NCBI RefSeq assembly: GCF_002760435.1 | Contig: NZ_AUUU01000121.1 | Location: forward strand, 1 to 64,000 | DNA: 64,000 bases | Direction: 5' to 3' | From: Clostridium sp. LS | GTDB lineage: Bacteria; Bacillota; Clostridia; Clostridiales; Clostridiaceae | Shown: piece by piece, positions 8,283 to 18,797 of the stretch | How the letters are laid out: the number at the start of each line of letters is the position of its first letter | Position numbering within the stretch: the first letter of the stretch is position 1 | Notes under the pieces: model-generated | What the model saw: the letters and a program-made list of their open reading frames with translations, nothing else | What the model was told of the DNA's origin: nothing | Database searches by the model: none | Position numbers and translations under genes: made by a program

Positions 8283-8450
8283 CAGTTAACAGTTAACAAT
8301 GGAAAGTTAACAGTTGTGGAAAAAACTCTTCTTGAATTTCAAAAAGGTAAAGAGTGTATATAAAAATAAAGAAATTGCGAAGCAATTTCATCCATAACTG
8401 TTAATTGCCCACAGGGTACCCTAAAGGGCATAAATTGTTAACTGTTAACC
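8283..8450. repeat. Heptad-arm palindrome (element 3)
   Basis: The left arm (8283-8320) is built of CAGTTAA-type 7-nt units ending in GTGGA. The right arm (8391-8450) is its inverse, ending with ATTGTTAA and CTGTTAA units. Inside lies the hairpin at 8371-8389 (GAAATTGC / GCAATTTC). The right arm is interrupted by a small hairpin with GCCC / GGGC ends. It fills most of the gap between the gene at 7877 and pepF. Confidence 0.75.
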
Positions 8451-8471
8451 GAAAGAAGGGTGTGTTAAGAG

Positions 8472-10256
8472 ATGAGTGAATTAAGAAAAAGAGAAGAAAT
8501 AGAAGATAAGTACAAATGGAAGGTAGACAAAATATATAATAGTATAGAGGACTGGGAAAAAGATTTTGAAGAGTTGAAAAAGGAAGCAATTCGATTAAAG
8601 GATTTCTCAGGAAAACTTACGAATGGAGAAAAAATATTAGAATATTTTAAGGTAAATGAAAAAATTTCTAGGAAAGCTGAAATATTATATATTTATGCTC
8701 ACTTAAAATATGATGAGGATACTGCAAATTCTACTTATCAAAGTTTGATGAGCAAAATAGATATTTATATGGCGGAGTTTTCAAGCTACACAGCTTTCTT
8801 TGTACCAGAAATTTTAAGTTTAGATGATAAATTTATTCAAGAAGAGATAAACAGAATTGATGAATTAAAACCATTTAAATTTTTAATAGAAGATATATTA
8901 AAAGAAAAGCCACATATATTATCAAAAGAAATGGAGGAGTTATTAGCAGCAGCTTCTGACTGCTTGGATGCGCCTTCAGCAATTCACAGTATTTTGACAA
9001 ACGCAGATATGACTTTTGGAAAAATAGAAGATGAAGATGGAAATGAAGTTGAATTAACAGAAGGAAATTATTCTTCATTTATAAGAAGCAAAAATGAAAA
9101 TGTAAGAAAAGCTGCATTTGAAAGACTATTCGGAGAATATGAAAAACTAAAGAATACTTTAGCAACTTCCCTAACTGCATCAATAAAAACTTTTAATTTT
9201 GGCAGCAAAGTAAGAAAATATAATAGTGCCTTAGAAGCTTCATTGAAACCTAATAATATTCCGTTAGAAGTTTATAGAAACGCAGTAAAAGTAATAAATG
9301 ATAATTTAAGTTGTCTTCATAGATATGTGCAAATTAAGAAAAAGTTATTAGGCTTAAATGAACTTCATATGTATGATTTATATGTTCCTGTTATTGAAAT
9401 ACCAAAAGAAAAAATAGAATTTAATGATGGTGTAAATATAGTGTTGGATGCATTAAAACCTCTAGGAGAAGAATATTTAAATATATTTAAAAGTGGGATA
9501 AATGACGGCTGGATAGATATATATGAAAACAAGGGTAAAAGAGGCGGGGCATATTCTTGGGGAGGATATGACACTATGCCTTATGTGCTATTAAATTATA
9601 ATAATGAGTTAGGAGATGTATCAACTTTAGCTCATGAAATGGGGCACTCAATTCATTCATATTATTCAAGAAAAGAGCAGCCATATTATTATGCTAATTA
9701 CACTTTATTCTGTGCCGAAGTTGCATCAACAACAAATGAATCGTTACTTATTCATTACTTAATTGAAAAAGAAACTGATAGAAAGAAAAAACTTTATTTA
9801 ATTAATCAGGAATTAGAGCAAATTAGAACTACAGTATTTAGGCAGCTAATGTTTGCAGAATTTGAACTTTATACTCATGAAACTTTAGAACAGGGAATTC
9901 CGTTAACTGCTGAAGATTATAATAAGGCATGGCATGATTTAAATGTAAAATATTTTGGAGATGAAATTGTAATAGATAAGGAAATAGATGTTGAATGGTC
10001 ACGAATTCCTCATTTCTATTCAGATTTTTATGTTTACCAATATGCTACAGGTTATGCAGCAGCATCAGCATTTGCAAAATCAATTCTAGAAGGAAAACAA
10101 GGCGCTGTAGAAAAATATAAAGGCTTCTTAAAAGCTGGGGGCAGTGACTATCCAATAAATATTTTGAAAAATGCAGGCGTAGACATGACAACAAATGCAC
10201 CTATAGAAGCTACTATAAAGAGATTTAATGAACTTTTGGATATGATAGAAGAATAA
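8472..10256 (+). CDS. pepF: Oligoendopeptidase F (M3 family zinc metallopeptidase)
   Basis: A 594-residue cytoplasmic zinc peptidase, the normal PepF length, that cuts short peptides. The zinc-binding HEMGH is at 388-392 (context LAHEMGHSIHSYYS), and the third ligand region follows at CAEVASTTNES about 25 residues later. The N-terminal oligopeptidase F domain (about 115-185) precedes the catalytic M3 domain. Start ATG at 8472 with AGAAGGG upstream. It is flanked on both sides by heptad-arm palindromes, which probably isolate it as a single-gene transcript. Family assignment is firm; substrates in this organism are unknown. Confidence 0.95.
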   Translation: MSELRKREEIEDKYKWKVDKIYNSIEDWEKDFEELKKEAIRLKDFSGKLTNGEKILEYFKVNEKISRKAEILYIYAHLKYDEDTANSTYQSLMSKIDIYMAEFSSYTAFFVPEILSLDDKFIQEEINRIDELKPFKFLIEDILKEKPHILSKEMEELLAAASDCLDAPSAIHSILTNADMTFGKIEDEDGNEVELTEGNYSSFIRSKNENVRKAAFERLFGEYEKLKNTLATSLTASIKTFNFGSKVRKYNSALEASLKPNNIPLEVYRNAVKVINDNLSCLHRYVQIKKKLLGLNELHMYDLYVPVIEIPKEKIEFNDGVNIVLDALKPLGEEYLNIFKSGINDGWIDIYENKGKRGGAYSWGGYDTMPYVLLNYNNELGDVSTLAHEMGHSIHSYYSRKEQPYYYANYTLFCAEVASTTNESLLIHYLIEKETDRKKKLYLINQELEQIRTTVFRQLMFAEFELYTHETLEQGIPLTAEDYNKAWHDLNVKYFGDEIVIDKEIDVEWSRIPHFYSDFYVYQYATGYAAASAFAKSILEGKQGAVEKYKGFLKAGGSDYPINILKNAGVDMTTNAPIEATIKRFNELLDMIEE

Positions 10257-10262
10257 AAAATT

Positions 10263-10394
10263 AGTTATAAGTTATAAGTGAGAAGTGAAAAGTTTAAGGA
10301 TGAAATCCCTAAAGGGATTTCTAAAAAAATTATTTAAGAAAAGCCGAAGGCTTTTCCTCCTTAACTTATCACTTATATCTTATAACTTATAATT
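10263..10394. repeat. Heptad-arm palindrome (element 4)
   Basis: The left arm reads AGTTATA, AGTTATA, AGTGAGA, AGTGAAA, AGTTTAAGGA. The right arm starts at TCCTTAA (10358) and carries the inverse units. Between them are two hairpins, GAAATCCC / GGGATTTC and GAAAAGCC / GGCTTTTC. It occupies nearly the whole pepF-rhomboid gap and is the clearest example of the family. Confidence 0.8.
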
Positions 10395-10415
10395 CATAAA
10401 GAATGGGTAGGAAAA

Positions 10416-11414
10416 ATGAAGGACTTTAAAGAGCAATTTTATAAAGTTTTATTAAATAAAGAAAATTTTTATATGAAGCAATATTATAGTAATTTTCATA
10501 AAAAAGAAATATTTCTTGCAATAAAAGAGTTACAGGATGGAATATACTGTGTCCTAATTAGTGATGAAGAGAATGAAATTATTGATTATACAGAAGTAAT
10601 ACGATATATAAAAACTTTAAATAAAGCATTTTCATTAAATATGATAATTTTATCTAATAAAGAAGAATATACATATATAAATGATTTTCCAATGGCGCAT
10701 AGATTAGTTATAAATAAAGAAAATTATAATACTATAACATGTGATAGAGCCTGCATACCTTTAAGGAATATCCTCGAAGGCAGTATCAGTATACGAGGGA
10801 ATAAAGAAAAAGTGATTAATGTTAAAAAAAATTTTTTTCAGTACCAAGTTTTAACTTATATTTTAATTGGAATAAATGTAATTATATTCTTACTAACAGC
10901 TTTTTTGTCTTTTGATATTTATGATATTAATACTGGCATATTAATAGATTTTGGTGCTAAGGTAAATATTTTAATTAATCAAGGGCAAATTTGGAGATTG
11001 TTCACCTGTGCATTTTTACATTCTGGATTAATACATATAGCATGTAATATGTATTCCTTATATATAATAGGACCACAAATTCAACAAATTTTTGGAACTG
11101 TAAAATACCTGATCATTTATGCTTGTTCCTGCTTAACTGCATCGTTGCTAAGTTATTATATGAGTCCTAACAGCATATCTGTAGGAGCATCAGGTGCAAT
11201 ATTTGGTCTTATGGGTGCTTTATTAGCCTTTGCTATCATAGAAAGGAACAGGATACAAAAAAGATTCTTGTTTAGCATAATGCAAGTGATTTCTATAAAT
11301 TTATTTATAGGTTTAAGTATAAAGAATATCGATAATTTTGCTCATATAGGAGGATTGATTGGAGGGGGATTAATAGGATATATTAGTTACAGAATACCTA
11401 AAAAGGTATTATAA
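10416..11414 (+). CDS. Rhomboid family intramembrane serine protease
   Basis: A 332-residue membrane protease with an N-terminal soluble domain (about 1-140) and a six- or seven-helix rhomboid core. The catalytic serine is S259 in GASGAIFG, and its partner histidine is H310 in NFAHIGG. The HSGLIHIACNMYSL helix gives the conserved histidine/asparagine pair. Rhomboids cleave single-span membrane proteins within the bilayer. The N-terminal domain is shorter than in Bacillus GluP and no TPR repeats are seen. The start at 10416 has TAGG upstream. No substrate can be inferred from neighbours. Confidence 0.92.
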   Translation: MKDFKEQFYKVLLNKENFYMKQYYSNFHKKEIFLAIKELQDGIYCVLISDEENEIIDYTEVIRYIKTLNKAFSLNMIILSNKEEYTYINDFPMAHRLVINKENYNTITCDRACIPLRNILEGSISIRGNKEKVINVKKNFFQYQVLTYILIGINVIIFLLTAFLSFDIYDINTGILIDFGAKVNILINQGQIWRLFTCAFLHSGLIHIACNMYSLYIIGPQIQQIFGTVKYLIIYACSCLTASLLSYYMSPNSISVGASGAIFGLMGALLAFAIIERNRIQKRFLFSIMQVISINLFIGLSIKNIDNFAHIGGLIGGGLIGYISYRIPKKVL

Positions 11415-11471
11415 TTAATTGGAAAATATTAATTTTATCTTAAGAAAAATAGGGTTGATTTTTTATTTCTC

Positions 11472-11499
11472 TTGAAATATTATTAGATAGGTATAGTAT
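11472..11499 (+). promoter_or_regulatory. Probable sigma-A promoter of the GT2 gene
   Basis: TTGAAA, a 16-nt spacer and TAGTAT, 62 bp before the GT2 start codon. The -10 match is moderate. Confidence 0.45.
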
Positions 11500-11561
11500 G
11501 ATAAGAAATAAATAAAATAATGAATGGGAATAAGTCTCATTAAATATTAGGAGTGAACGTA

Positions 11562-12950
11562 ATGGGAGAATACATTTTAACCATAACAGCTTTTTTTCAA
11601 ATTTTTGTTTTTGCAATAATATGTTACTACTTACTTTTATCGATTGTAGGTTTATTTAGGAGAAAAGAAACTAAAAACTATACTCCTAAAAATAAATTTG
11701 CATTGTTAATAGCAGCACATAATGAAGAAGTTGTAGTTGGCAGTCTTATAGAGAGTATGCTAAAACTGGATTATCCTAAGGAAATGTATGATGTTTTTGT
11801 AATTGCAGATAATTGTACAGATGATACAGCGAAAATAGCTAAAGGTTATGGCGTTAATGTTTGTGAAAGATTTTCAAAAGACAAAAGAGGTAAAGGTTAT
11901 GCATTAGAGTGGATGTTTGCAAAATTATTTGCTATGGAAAAGCAATATGATGCTGTTGCAATATTTGATGCGGATAATCTTGTACATAAAGACTTTTTAA
12001 AAGAAATGAATTCTAAAATGCTAGAAGGATATAAGGTTGTGCAGGGATATATAGATAGTAAAAACCCTGAAGATTCTTGGATTGCAGCAAGTTATTCTAT
12101 TGGTTTTTGGACTCAAAATAGAATGAACCAATTGGCTAAGGCAAATTTAGGATTAACTAGTCAAATTGGTGGAACAGGATTTGCGATAGAAACAAATACA
12201 TTGAAGAAACTAGGCTGGGGTGCCACTTGTTTAACAGAAGATTTGGAGTTTACTTGCAAGCTTGTATTAAATGGAGAAAAAGTAGGTTGGGCTCACGATG
12301 CCATAATATATGATGAGAAACCACTAAAATTAAATCAGTCTTGGTCACAAAGAAAAAGATGGATGCAAGGTTTTACAGATGTTGCTTCAAGATACTTCTT
12401 TAAGTTAATAAAGAAAGCAATCATGGACAGAAAATTTTATGTTTTTGATTGTGCATTATATGTATTACAACCATTTGTAACTGTGTTAATTGGGATATCA
12501 ACAGTATTAACATTGATACAATCGAACACTAGTGGGGTAAATATATTTATTATAAATTATTTATTTAGTGATTTTGGATTTAAAGCGTTTTGTATTATTC
12601 AATTCCTGCTTACACCATTAACGTTGTTAATAGATAGAAAAATTACAAGATCTTTTATGGCGATGATGATTCTATATTCAAGTAATATTTTTGTGGTTCC
12701 GTATTTAGCAACTAACACTACAAATTGGCTTATTGCATTAGGAATTAGTTTTGGGTATAACTTGGCATTCTTAGCATTAACTGGAGTGTTGTTAGGAAAG
12801 AAACAATTTGCTTTATTTTATAGATTTTGGTTATATGGTTTATATACAATAACATGGGTGCCAATTTCAATTCAAGGTATTTTGAATAAGAATAATAAAG
12901 AGTGGAGTCATACTAAGCATGTTAGAAAAATAGAAATATGTGATGTATAG
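11562..12950 (+). CDS. Membrane-bound glycosyltransferase family 2 (processive type)
   Basis: A 462-residue GT2 enzyme with one N-terminal membrane helix, a GT-A domain (about 45-280) and about four C-terminal helices. The domain has IAAHNEE, the metal-binding DAD at 136-138, the TED acceptor motif (LTEDLEF) and QRKRW at 263-267. The D, D, D, QxxRW pattern with flanking membrane segments is typical of chitin, poly-GlcNAc or hyaluronan synthase-like enzymes that make and export a polysaccharide or extend a lipid-linked sugar. The ATG at 11562 fits the AGGAG better than the GTG overlapping it. No export or modification genes are adjacent, so the product is unknown. Confidence 0.85.
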   Translation: MGEYILTITAFFQIFVFAIICYYLLLSIVGLFRRKETKNYTPKNKFALLIAAHNEEVVVGSLIESMLKLDYPKEMYDVFVIADNCTDDTAKIAKGYGVNVCERFSKDKRGKGYALEWMFAKLFAMEKQYDAVAIFDADNLVHKDFLKEMNSKMLEGYKVVQGYIDSKNPEDSWIAASYSIGFWTQNRMNQLAKANLGLTSQIGGTGFAIETNTLKKLGWGATCLTEDLEFTCKLVLNGEKVGWAHDAIIYDEKPLKLNQSWSQRKRWMQGFTDVASRYFFKLIKKAIMDRKFYVFDCALYVLQPFVTVLIGISTVLTLIQSNTSGVNIFIINYLFSDFGFKAFCIIQFLLTPLTLLIDRKITRSFMAMMILYSSNIFVVPYLATNTTNWLIALGISFGYNLAFLALTGVLLGKKQFALFYRFWLYGLYTITWVPISIQGILNKNNKEWSHTKHVRKIEICDV

Positions 12951-12980
12951 AACTTATAAAATTTTATAAAATTGTTTTTT

Positions 12981-13017
12981 AGAGTGTGTTATTATTTTTG
13001 ATAGTACACTCTTTATT
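12981..13017 (+). terminator. Terminator after the GT2 gene
   Basis: A hairpin with arms AGAGTGT and ACACTCT, partly paired inside, followed by TTATT. It lies 30 bp after the stop codon. Confidence 0.65.
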
Positions 13018-13149
13018 AATGCAAAAAATTAATATTATTTAATATTTTGAATAAAATAACATTAACACAAGGAAACTCGACTCACGTTCGTTCGCTGAGT
13101 AAGTGATTCACACAAAATCAAAGATTTTGGTTCTCTACTTAAGTTTTTT

Positions 13150-13178
13150 TTGACATTGAACGATAAAGGAAGTATATT
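13150..13178 (+). promoter_or_regulatory. Near-consensus sigma-A promoter of parE
   Basis: A perfect TTGACA, a 17-nt spacer and TATATT, 58 bp before the parE start. It is one of the best sigma-A matches in the window. A short hairpin (CAAAATC / GATTTTG) lies just upstream at 13116-13132. Confidence 0.75.
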
Positions 13179-13236
13179 CTTATAGAGTAGAAGAATCAAG
13201 AACAAATAAGAACTGGTGTTCAAATGGAGGAATTTT

Positions 13237-15186
13237 ATGGAATTGAAAAATACTAATGCTTATGATGTAACGGATTTAACATCCCTTGAAAAGTTGGAGC
13301 CTGTAAGAATAAGACCAGGTATGTATATAGGTTCTACAGGCAGCAAAGGCTTACATCATTGTATATGGGAAATAATTGATAACTCCATAGATGAAATAGC
13401 TAATGGATATGGAAATAAGGTTACTATTATTTTAAATGAAGATAAAAGTGTTACAGTGGTTGATAACGGAAGAGGTATTCCTACAGGAATACACCCAATT
13501 AAAAAGAAATCTGGAGTAGAAATGGTATTTACGGAGCTTCATACGGGAGGAAAGTTTGATAATAAGAATTATAAAACTTCTGGAGGTCTTCATGGTGTTG
13601 GAGCTGCTGTTGTAAATGCTTTATCAAAGTGGTTAGAAGTTGAAGTATATCAAAATGGAAATATATATAGACAAAGGTTCGAATATGCTTATGATAAAGA
13701 ATTAAAAAGAGATATGCCAGGAACAGCTATTGAGAGCTTAAAGGTTATTGGAAAAACAGATAAGGTTGGAACTAAAATCACATTCAAGCCAGATGATGAA
13801 ATATTCTCAACTACTGAATTTAAATTTGACATAATAGATAGCAGACTGCAAGAACTTGCATTCCAAAATAAAGGAATTACTTTGGAATTTATAGATAAAA
13901 GAAAAGGACAAGAAATTACAAAAGAGTATTATTCTGAGAATGGGTTATTGGATTTTATAAATTATTTGAATGAAAGTAAGACACCAATTCATGAGACACC
14001 GATAATATTTGATGGAGAAAGAACAGTTTCAAATATTCAAATGTATGGTGAAGTTTGTATTCAATTTACTGATTCAACAACTGAAACTATTGCAAGTTAT
14101 GTAAATAATATTCCAACAACTGAAGCAGGAACGCATGAAACAGGTTTTAAAACAGGAATGACAAGAGCTTTTAAAGAGTGGGCTAAGAAGCTTGGATTAG
14201 TTAAGGAGAAAGATAAAGAATTCGAAGGTGACGATTTAAGGGAAGGTATGACAGCTATTGTAAGAATAAAGATCACAAATCCAGTCTTTGAAGGTCAGAC
14301 TAAAACTAAGCTTGGGAATAATGAAGCCTATACAATGATGAATGATTTGGTTTTTACCAAATTTTCTGAGTGGATTGAAGATAATAAAACTTTGGCAATA
14401 AGTATAATAAATAATGCATTAGAAGCAGCAAAAAGAAGAGATAAAATTAAAAAAATAAATGAAGCGGAAAAGAAGAAAATCGGTAAGGGGACTGCGCCGC
14501 TTGCAGGTAAGGTTGCAGTTTGTACATTAAAAGATAAATCTGTCAATGAATTTATAGTTGTTGAGGGAGATTCGGCAGGAGGCTCTGCAAAGCAGGCTAG
14601 AGATAGAAGATTCCAAACTATAATGCCTTCAAAGGGAAAAATAATGAATACTGAAAAACAGAAGCTTGAAAATGTACTTGCATCAGAAGAATTAAAAATC
14701 TTTAATACTGCAATTGGTACTGGAACTTTAGATAACTATAAAGAAGAAGATTTGAAGTATGACAAGATAATAATAATGAGTGATGCTGATGTAGATGGGT
14801 ATCACATTAGAACCCTATGGATGACTTATATTTATAGATATATGAGGCCATTAATTGCTAATGGACATTTATACTTAGCTCAACCGCCTTTATATAAGGT
14901 GTATAAAGAAACAAAAGGAAAAACTACAGCAAAATATGCGTATAGTGATGATGATTTAGAAAGTGTAAAGAAACAAATAGGTAAAGGTGCATTAATTCAA
15001 AGATATAAAGGTTTAGGGGAAATGAATCCAGACCAATTGTGGGATACAACATTAAATCCTGAAACAAGAACACTGCTTCAAGTTACAATAGATGACGCAG
15101 CAAAAGCTGAAAAAATGGTTTCATTGCTTATGGGTGACATTGTAGAACCGAGAAAGAATTATATGTATAAATATGGAGAATTTTAA
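13237..15186 (+). CDS. parE: DNA topoisomerase IV subunit B
   Basis: A 649-residue type IIA topoisomerase ATPase subunit. The GHKL ATP-binding motifs are NSIDE, DNGRGIPTGIH and GGLHGVGAAVVNALS. The TOPRIM domain has the catalytic glutamate E443 in EGDSAGGSA and the magnesium-binding DADVDG at 516-521. Start ATG at 13237 follows GGAGG; an upstream GTG lacks such support. With parC it would decatenate daughter chromosomes. I favour ParE over GyrB because no dnaA, dnaN or recF is adjacent and because of the paired parC gene. Sequence alone does not fully exclude a second gyrase. Confidence 0.85.
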   Translation: MELKNTNAYDVTDLTSLEKLEPVRIRPGMYIGSTGSKGLHHCIWEIIDNSIDEIANGYGNKVTIILNEDKSVTVVDNGRGIPTGIHPIKKKSGVEMVFTELHTGGKFDNKNYKTSGGLHGVGAAVVNALSKWLEVEVYQNGNIYRQRFEYAYDKELKRDMPGTAIESLKVIGKTDKVGTKITFKPDDEIFSTTEFKFDIIDSRLQELAFQNKGITLEFIDKRKGQEITKEYYSENGLLDFINYLNESKTPIHETPIIFDGERTVSNIQMYGEVCIQFTDSTTETIASYVNNIPTTEAGTHETGFKTGMTRAFKEWAKKLGLVKEKDKEFEGDDLREGMTAIVRIKITNPVFEGQTKTKLGNNEAYTMMNDLVFTKFSEWIEDNKTLAISIINNALEAAKRRDKIKKINEAEKKKIGKGTAPLAGKVAVCTLKDKSVNEFIVVEGDSAGGSAKQARDRRFQTIMPSKGKIMNTEKQKLENVLASEELKIFNTAIGTGTLDNYKEEDLKYDKIIIMSDADVDGYHIRTLWMTYIYRYMRPLIANGHLYLAQPPLYKVYKETKGKTTAKYAYSDDDLESVKKQIGKGALIQRYKGLGEMNPDQLWDTTLNPETRTLLQVTIDDAAKAEKMVSLLMGDIVEPRKNYMYKYGEF

Positions 15187-15366
15187 AAGTGCGAAGCACT
15201 TTTGGATGAATAATGAATAGTGAACGATGAAAGATTAAGGAAAAAATTCCTTACGGAATTTTGATATTTAACAGTACCTTGTACCTAATAAATTTAAATT
15301 TTGCAAAGCAAAATCTCATTAATCATTAATCATTAATCATTCATAGATTTTGTTTCGCAAAATCTA
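15185..15366. repeat. Heptad-arm palindrome (element 5)
   Basis: It starts at the parE stop with a hairpin (AAAAGTGC / GCACTTTT). A left arm follows whose units fall exactly every 7 bp from 15207: TGAATAA, TGAATAG, TGAACGA, TGAAAGA, TTAAGGA. The right arm has TCATTAA three times from 15316, then TCATTCA. Other inner and outer hairpins include AAAATTCC / GGAATTTT and AGATTTTG / CAAAATCT. It ends 29 bp before parC. Confidence 0.8.
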
Positions 15367-15394
15367 TAAGTTGTGAATTAAAAAGGAGTATATT

Positions 15395-18310
15395 ATGGCA
15401 AAAAAGAATGATACCCTTATTCCAAGGGATAATAATATAATTGGCATTCCACTTGAAGAAGCAATGCCGGAAAATTATCTACCGTATGCTATAGAAGTTG
15501 CTAAAGATAGAGCACTTCCGGATGTTAGAGATGGACTTAAGCCTGTACACAGAAGAATCTTATATGGGTCGTATATGCTTAAGGCTTTTCCAGATAGACC
15601 CTACTACAAATCAGCAAGAATCGTTGGGGATATATTAGGTAAATTTCACCCTCATGGAGATTCATCAGTATATGAATCTATGGTAATTTTAGCTCAAGAC
15701 TTTTCAACAAGAGAGCCGTTAATAGAAGGACATGGAAATTGGGGATCAATTGATGGAGATGGAGCCGCGGCTATGAGGTATACAGAAGCTAGGTTATCAC
15801 CAATAGCTATGGAAATGCTTCGTGATATTGAAAAAGATACTGTAGAAATGATTCCTAATTACTCAGATAGTGAAATGGAACCTAAGGTTTTGCCAAGCAG
15901 ATATCCAAATCTTTTGGTAAATGGTGCATTTGGTATAGCAGTTGGTTTAGCAACAAATATACCACCGCATAATCTAGAAGAAGTAACAAATGGAGTTTTG
16001 GCTTATATTGATAACAATGAAATTAGCACTTCAGAATTAATGGAATACATAAAAGGGCCAGATCTGCCTACAGGTGGAATTCTAATTGGAGAAAAATCAA
16101 TTTTATCTGCATATGAAACTGGAGAAGGTAAGGTTGCATATAGAGCTAAAACTAATATTGAAAAATTAGAAAATGGACGAATAGGAATAGTAATAACTGA
16201 GTTCCCTTACAGGAGAAATAAATCTAAGATTCTTCAAACAATATCTGAAATGACTGGAGACAAAAGGCATGCAAAAGCTCTGGAGTCAATAACAGATATA
16301 AGAGATGAATCAGATAGAAATGGAATAAGAGCTGTAATTGAGTTAAAGAAAAATGCAGATGAAGATGTTGCAGATAAAGTACTAAAGTATTTATTTAAAA
16401 AGACTGATTTACAATGTAACATAAGTTTTAACATGGTAGCACTTGCAAATGGTAAGCCTGAAACGATGAGTTTAAAGGCCATAATTAAATACTATGTTGA
16501 ACATCAAAAAGAAATCATAACTAGAAGAACTCAAAAGGAACTTGATGTAGCTAAAAAAAGACATCATATTGTTGAAGGGTTTATTAAAGCAATAAGCATA
16601 TTAGATGAAGTAATTGCAACGATTAGGAGTTCAAAGTCAAAAAAAGATGCTTCAGATAACTTAATAAGTAAATTTGAGTTCTCAGAAGCACAAGCACAGG
16701 CAATATTAGAACTTATGTTATATAGATTGACAGGACTTGAAATAGAAATATTTGAAAAGGAATATGCACAGCTTGAAAAGCTTATTAAAAAGCTTGAAAA
16801 GATATTATCTAGTGAAAAAGAGCTTTTAAAAGTAGTAAAAACTGAATTAAAAGAAATAAGCGATAAATATGGAAATGAAAGAAGAACTAAAATAATCCAT
16901 GATGATAGCGAAAGTAAGATTGATATTGAAGAATTAATAGTAGTTGAAGATGTTATGATTACAATATCGAAAGATGGATTTGTTAAGAGAATACCTCTTA
17001 AAAATTATAACAGGTCTAGCTCTAACCCAGAAGATATTGAATATAGAGAAGGGGATTCATTAAAATACCTTATAAGTTCAAACACAAAAGATACATTACT
17101 AATATTTACTGATAAAGGCTTTATGTATCAAACAAAAGGTATAAACATCCCAGAATTGAAGTGGAAAGAAAAAGGAGATAGATTAGATGAAATTATTAAA
17201 ACACTAAATCTAGAAAATGAGAAAATAATTTCAGCTATATCTGTAGATAATTTTAATCCAAGTAAAGCATTTAGATTTATAACCAAGCATGGAGGAATTA
17301 AATTAAGTTCAGTAGATAAATTCCAAACTGCATACACTAAGCTTCAAGCTTTAAAGCTTAGAGATGAAGATGAATTAATAGATGTTTCCATAAGAAATTT
17401 AGAAGAAGAAAATAAATTTTTAAGAATTAAAAGTAAATTAGGATTAGAGTTTACTCTTGAAGTTAAAAATCTTGAAGATACGTCTAGAAATATTTTGCCG
17501 ACCCAATTATTTAATTTCTCTGAGGAAGATGAAATAGAATACGTAGAAGACAGTGATGAGATAGAGTATTTTGAACTAAGCCTTGGTATAACAGATAAGA
17601 ATAAACTTAAAGCTTATGAAAGAATTAAGGAAGATTCGTTAAAAGTAAAGACTAACTCACTAAGAGAATTATTAATGTTCAGCAATAAAGGTTATGTCTA
17701 TAAAATTCCTGTTTTCTTAATGAAAAATATTTTAAATGGAGAAATGCCAGTGGAAGCATTCCTCGGAAAACTGGAAAAAGGAGAAAAAATAATAAGTTTA
17801 GTATCGATTGAATCTTATGATGATGAGTATGGAGTATATACATTTACCAAAAAGGGTATGGTTAAAAAGACTTCATTAACAGAATTTGATGGTGATTTCT
17901 TTAAGCAGGTATTCTACAAATTCAAATTCGAAGATGATGAGGTTGTATCTGTTGAGGTAAATAAGGCTAAATTTGGCCACTTAATTATGATAACTAAGAA
18001 AGGAATGGCAATAAAATTCCCGGTTGAAAATGTAAGTGCTATGGGTAAGATAGCTTCAGGAGTTACAGGAATAAGCTTAAGAGAAGAAGATGAAGTGATC
18101 TTTGGAAAGTATCATAGTAAATATACAAGCAATAATGAAAATAGTATAACTCTATCATCAGATAACACTGAAGTGGTATTAGTTTCAAAGGCAAAGGAAA
18201 AATCAATAATTAAAGTAGATGAAATTAAGCTTCAAAACAGAGCAGGCAGAGGTACAAATATAATGGTGATTGTCCTTGATGATGAAATAAAAGAAGTAAC
18301 ACTTAACTAG
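15395..18310 (+). CDS. parC: DNA topoisomerase IV subunit A
   Basis: A 971-residue type IIA topoisomerase breakage-reunion subunit. The catalytic tyrosine is Y129 within [10 protein letters not shown]. The quinolone-determining region reads [10 protein letters not shown] (85-94), with serine 90 and glutamate 94 at the usual resistance positions, a wild-type pattern. The C-terminal third forms the DNA-wrapping beta-propeller and is unusually rich in Glu/Lys repeats. It is longer than most ParC proteins (about 750-850), mainly through that C-terminal part. It follows parE after 208 bp of palindromic element, probably as one operon. The ATG has AAGGAG upstream. Confidence 0.87.
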   Translation: MAKKNDTLIPRDNNIIGIPLEEAMPENYLPYAIEVAKDRALPDVRDGLKPVHRRILYGSYMLKAFPDRPYYKSARIVGDILGKFHPHGDSSVYESMVILAQDFSTREPLIEGHGNWGSIDGDGAAAMRYTEARLSPIAMEMLRDIEKDTVEMIPNYSDSEMEPKVLPSRYPNLLVNGAFGIAVGLATNIPPHNLEEVTNGVLAYIDNNEISTSELMEYIKGPDLPTGGILIGEKSILSAYETGEGKVAYRAKTNIEKLENGRIGIVITEFPYRRNKSKILQTISEMTGDKRHAKALESITDIRDESDRNGIRAVIELKKNADEDVADKVLKYLFKKTDLQCNISFNMVALANGKPETMSLKAIIKYYVEHQKEIITRRTQKELDVAKKRHHIVEGFIKAISILDEVIATIRSSKSKKDASDNLISKFEFSEAQAQAILELMLYRLTGLEIEIFEKEYAQLEKLIKKLEKILSSEKELLKVVKTELKEISDKYGNERRTKIIHDDSESKIDIEELIVVEDVMITISKDGFVKRIPLKNYNRSSSNPEDIEYREGDSLKYLISSNTKDTLLIFTDKGFMYQTKGINIPELKWKEKGDRLDEIIKTLNLENEKIISAISVDNFNPSKAFRFITKHGGIKLSSVDKFQTAYTKLQALKLRDEDELIDVSIRNLEEENKFLRIKSKLGLEFTLEVKNLEDTSRNILPTQLFNFSEEDEIEYVEDSDEIEYFELSLGITDKNKLKAYERIKEDSLKVKTNSLRELLMFSNKGYVYKIPVFLMKNILNGEMPVEAFLGKLEKGEKIISLVSIESYDDEYGVYTFTKKGMVKKTSLTEFDGDFFKQVFYKFKFEDDEVVSVEVNKAKFGHLIMITKKGMAIKFPVENVSAMGKIASGVTGISLREEDEVIFGKYHSKYTSNNENSITLSSDNTEVVLVSKAKEKSIIKVDEIKLQNRAGRGTNIMVIVLDDEIKEVTLN

Positions 18311-18343
18311 TTATAAGTTATAAGTTATAAGTTATAAGTTATG
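18309..18343. repeat. Heptad-arm palindrome, left arm (element 6) enclosing the S23-type gene
   Basis: Four exact AGTTATA heptamers followed by AGTTATG, beginning inside the parC stop codon. The inverse of this arm occurs at 18798-18855, on the far side of the small gene at 18422-18796. Confidence 0.75.
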
Positions 18344-18421
18344 AATTGCTATTGGTATGAATAATTATTTTATTTTGGGATAGTATCTTAATAAATTGTT
18401 AGTTTATTAGGAGTTGAATAT

Positions 18422-18796
18422 ATGAAACAGAGTGTGGTGGCCGATAAAAGTTATAAATTTGCTAAGAATATTGTGGAGTTATATAAGCAATTAACTGAAA
18501 TAAAGAAAGAATTTATTATGTCAAAACAATTATTGAAATCAGGAACGAGTATAGGCGCAAATATTAGAGAAGCGTTAAGAGGACAGTCAAAGAAAGACTT
18601 TTTAGCAAAGATGTATGTTTCTATAAAGGAAACAGATGAAACAAAATATCGGTTACAACTTTTGTATGATACTGGGTATATTGATGAAGTGAGTTACACA
18701 TTGCTAGGTGATTGTGAAGAAATATCAAAGATACTAAATGCAATTATCAAAACAACTCAGTACAATATAAACCAATCAAATAAAATTACTACTTAA
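18422..18796 (+). CDS. Four-helix-bundle protein, S23/IVS (Avd-like) family
   Basis: A 124-residue, all-helical protein with the family core QLLKSGTSIGANIREA, then GQSKKDFLAKMYVS and KETDETKYRLQLL. This family was first seen encoded in intervening sequences of 23S rRNA and is related to the accessory protein Avd of diversity-generating retroelements. Its molecular role is not established; basic surfaces suggest nucleic-acid binding. Start ATG with TTAGGAG upstream. Here it is free-standing between parC and a DJ-1 gene, but enclosed by the inverted arms of a heptad palindrome (18309-18343 and 18798-18855). That arrangement recalls its rRNA location. No reverse transcriptase is nearby. Confidence 0.88.
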   Translation: MKQSVVADKSYKFAKNIVELYKQLTEIKKEFIMSKQLLKSGTSIGANIREALRGQSKKDFLAKMYVSIKETDETKYRLQLLYDTGYIDEVSYTLLGDCEEISKILNAIIKTTQYNINQSNKITT

Positions 18797-18797
18797 A

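Noticed and set aside
13075-13140. Insertion-sequence end or mobile element before parE
   Set aside because: Short inverted pieces (ACTCA / TGAGT; CAAAATC / GATTTTG) exist, but there is no transposase, target duplication or larger inverted repeat.
13237-18310. The topoisomerase pair as the main gyrase (gyrB-gyrA)
   Set aside because: No dnaA, dnaN, recF or origin-like DnaA boxes are next to it, and the pair is separated by a palindrome. Topoisomerase IV is the better reading, though not proven.
18309-18343. AGTTATA tandem repeats as a CRISPR or minisatellite array
   Set aside because: Units are 7 bp with no spacers, and the inverse units on the far side of the gene show it is one arm of a palindrome.
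18422-18796. Avd-like protein as part of a diversity-generating retroelement
   Set aside because: No reverse transcriptase and no template/variable repeat pair is seen within the window. The sequence fits the general S23/IVS family.
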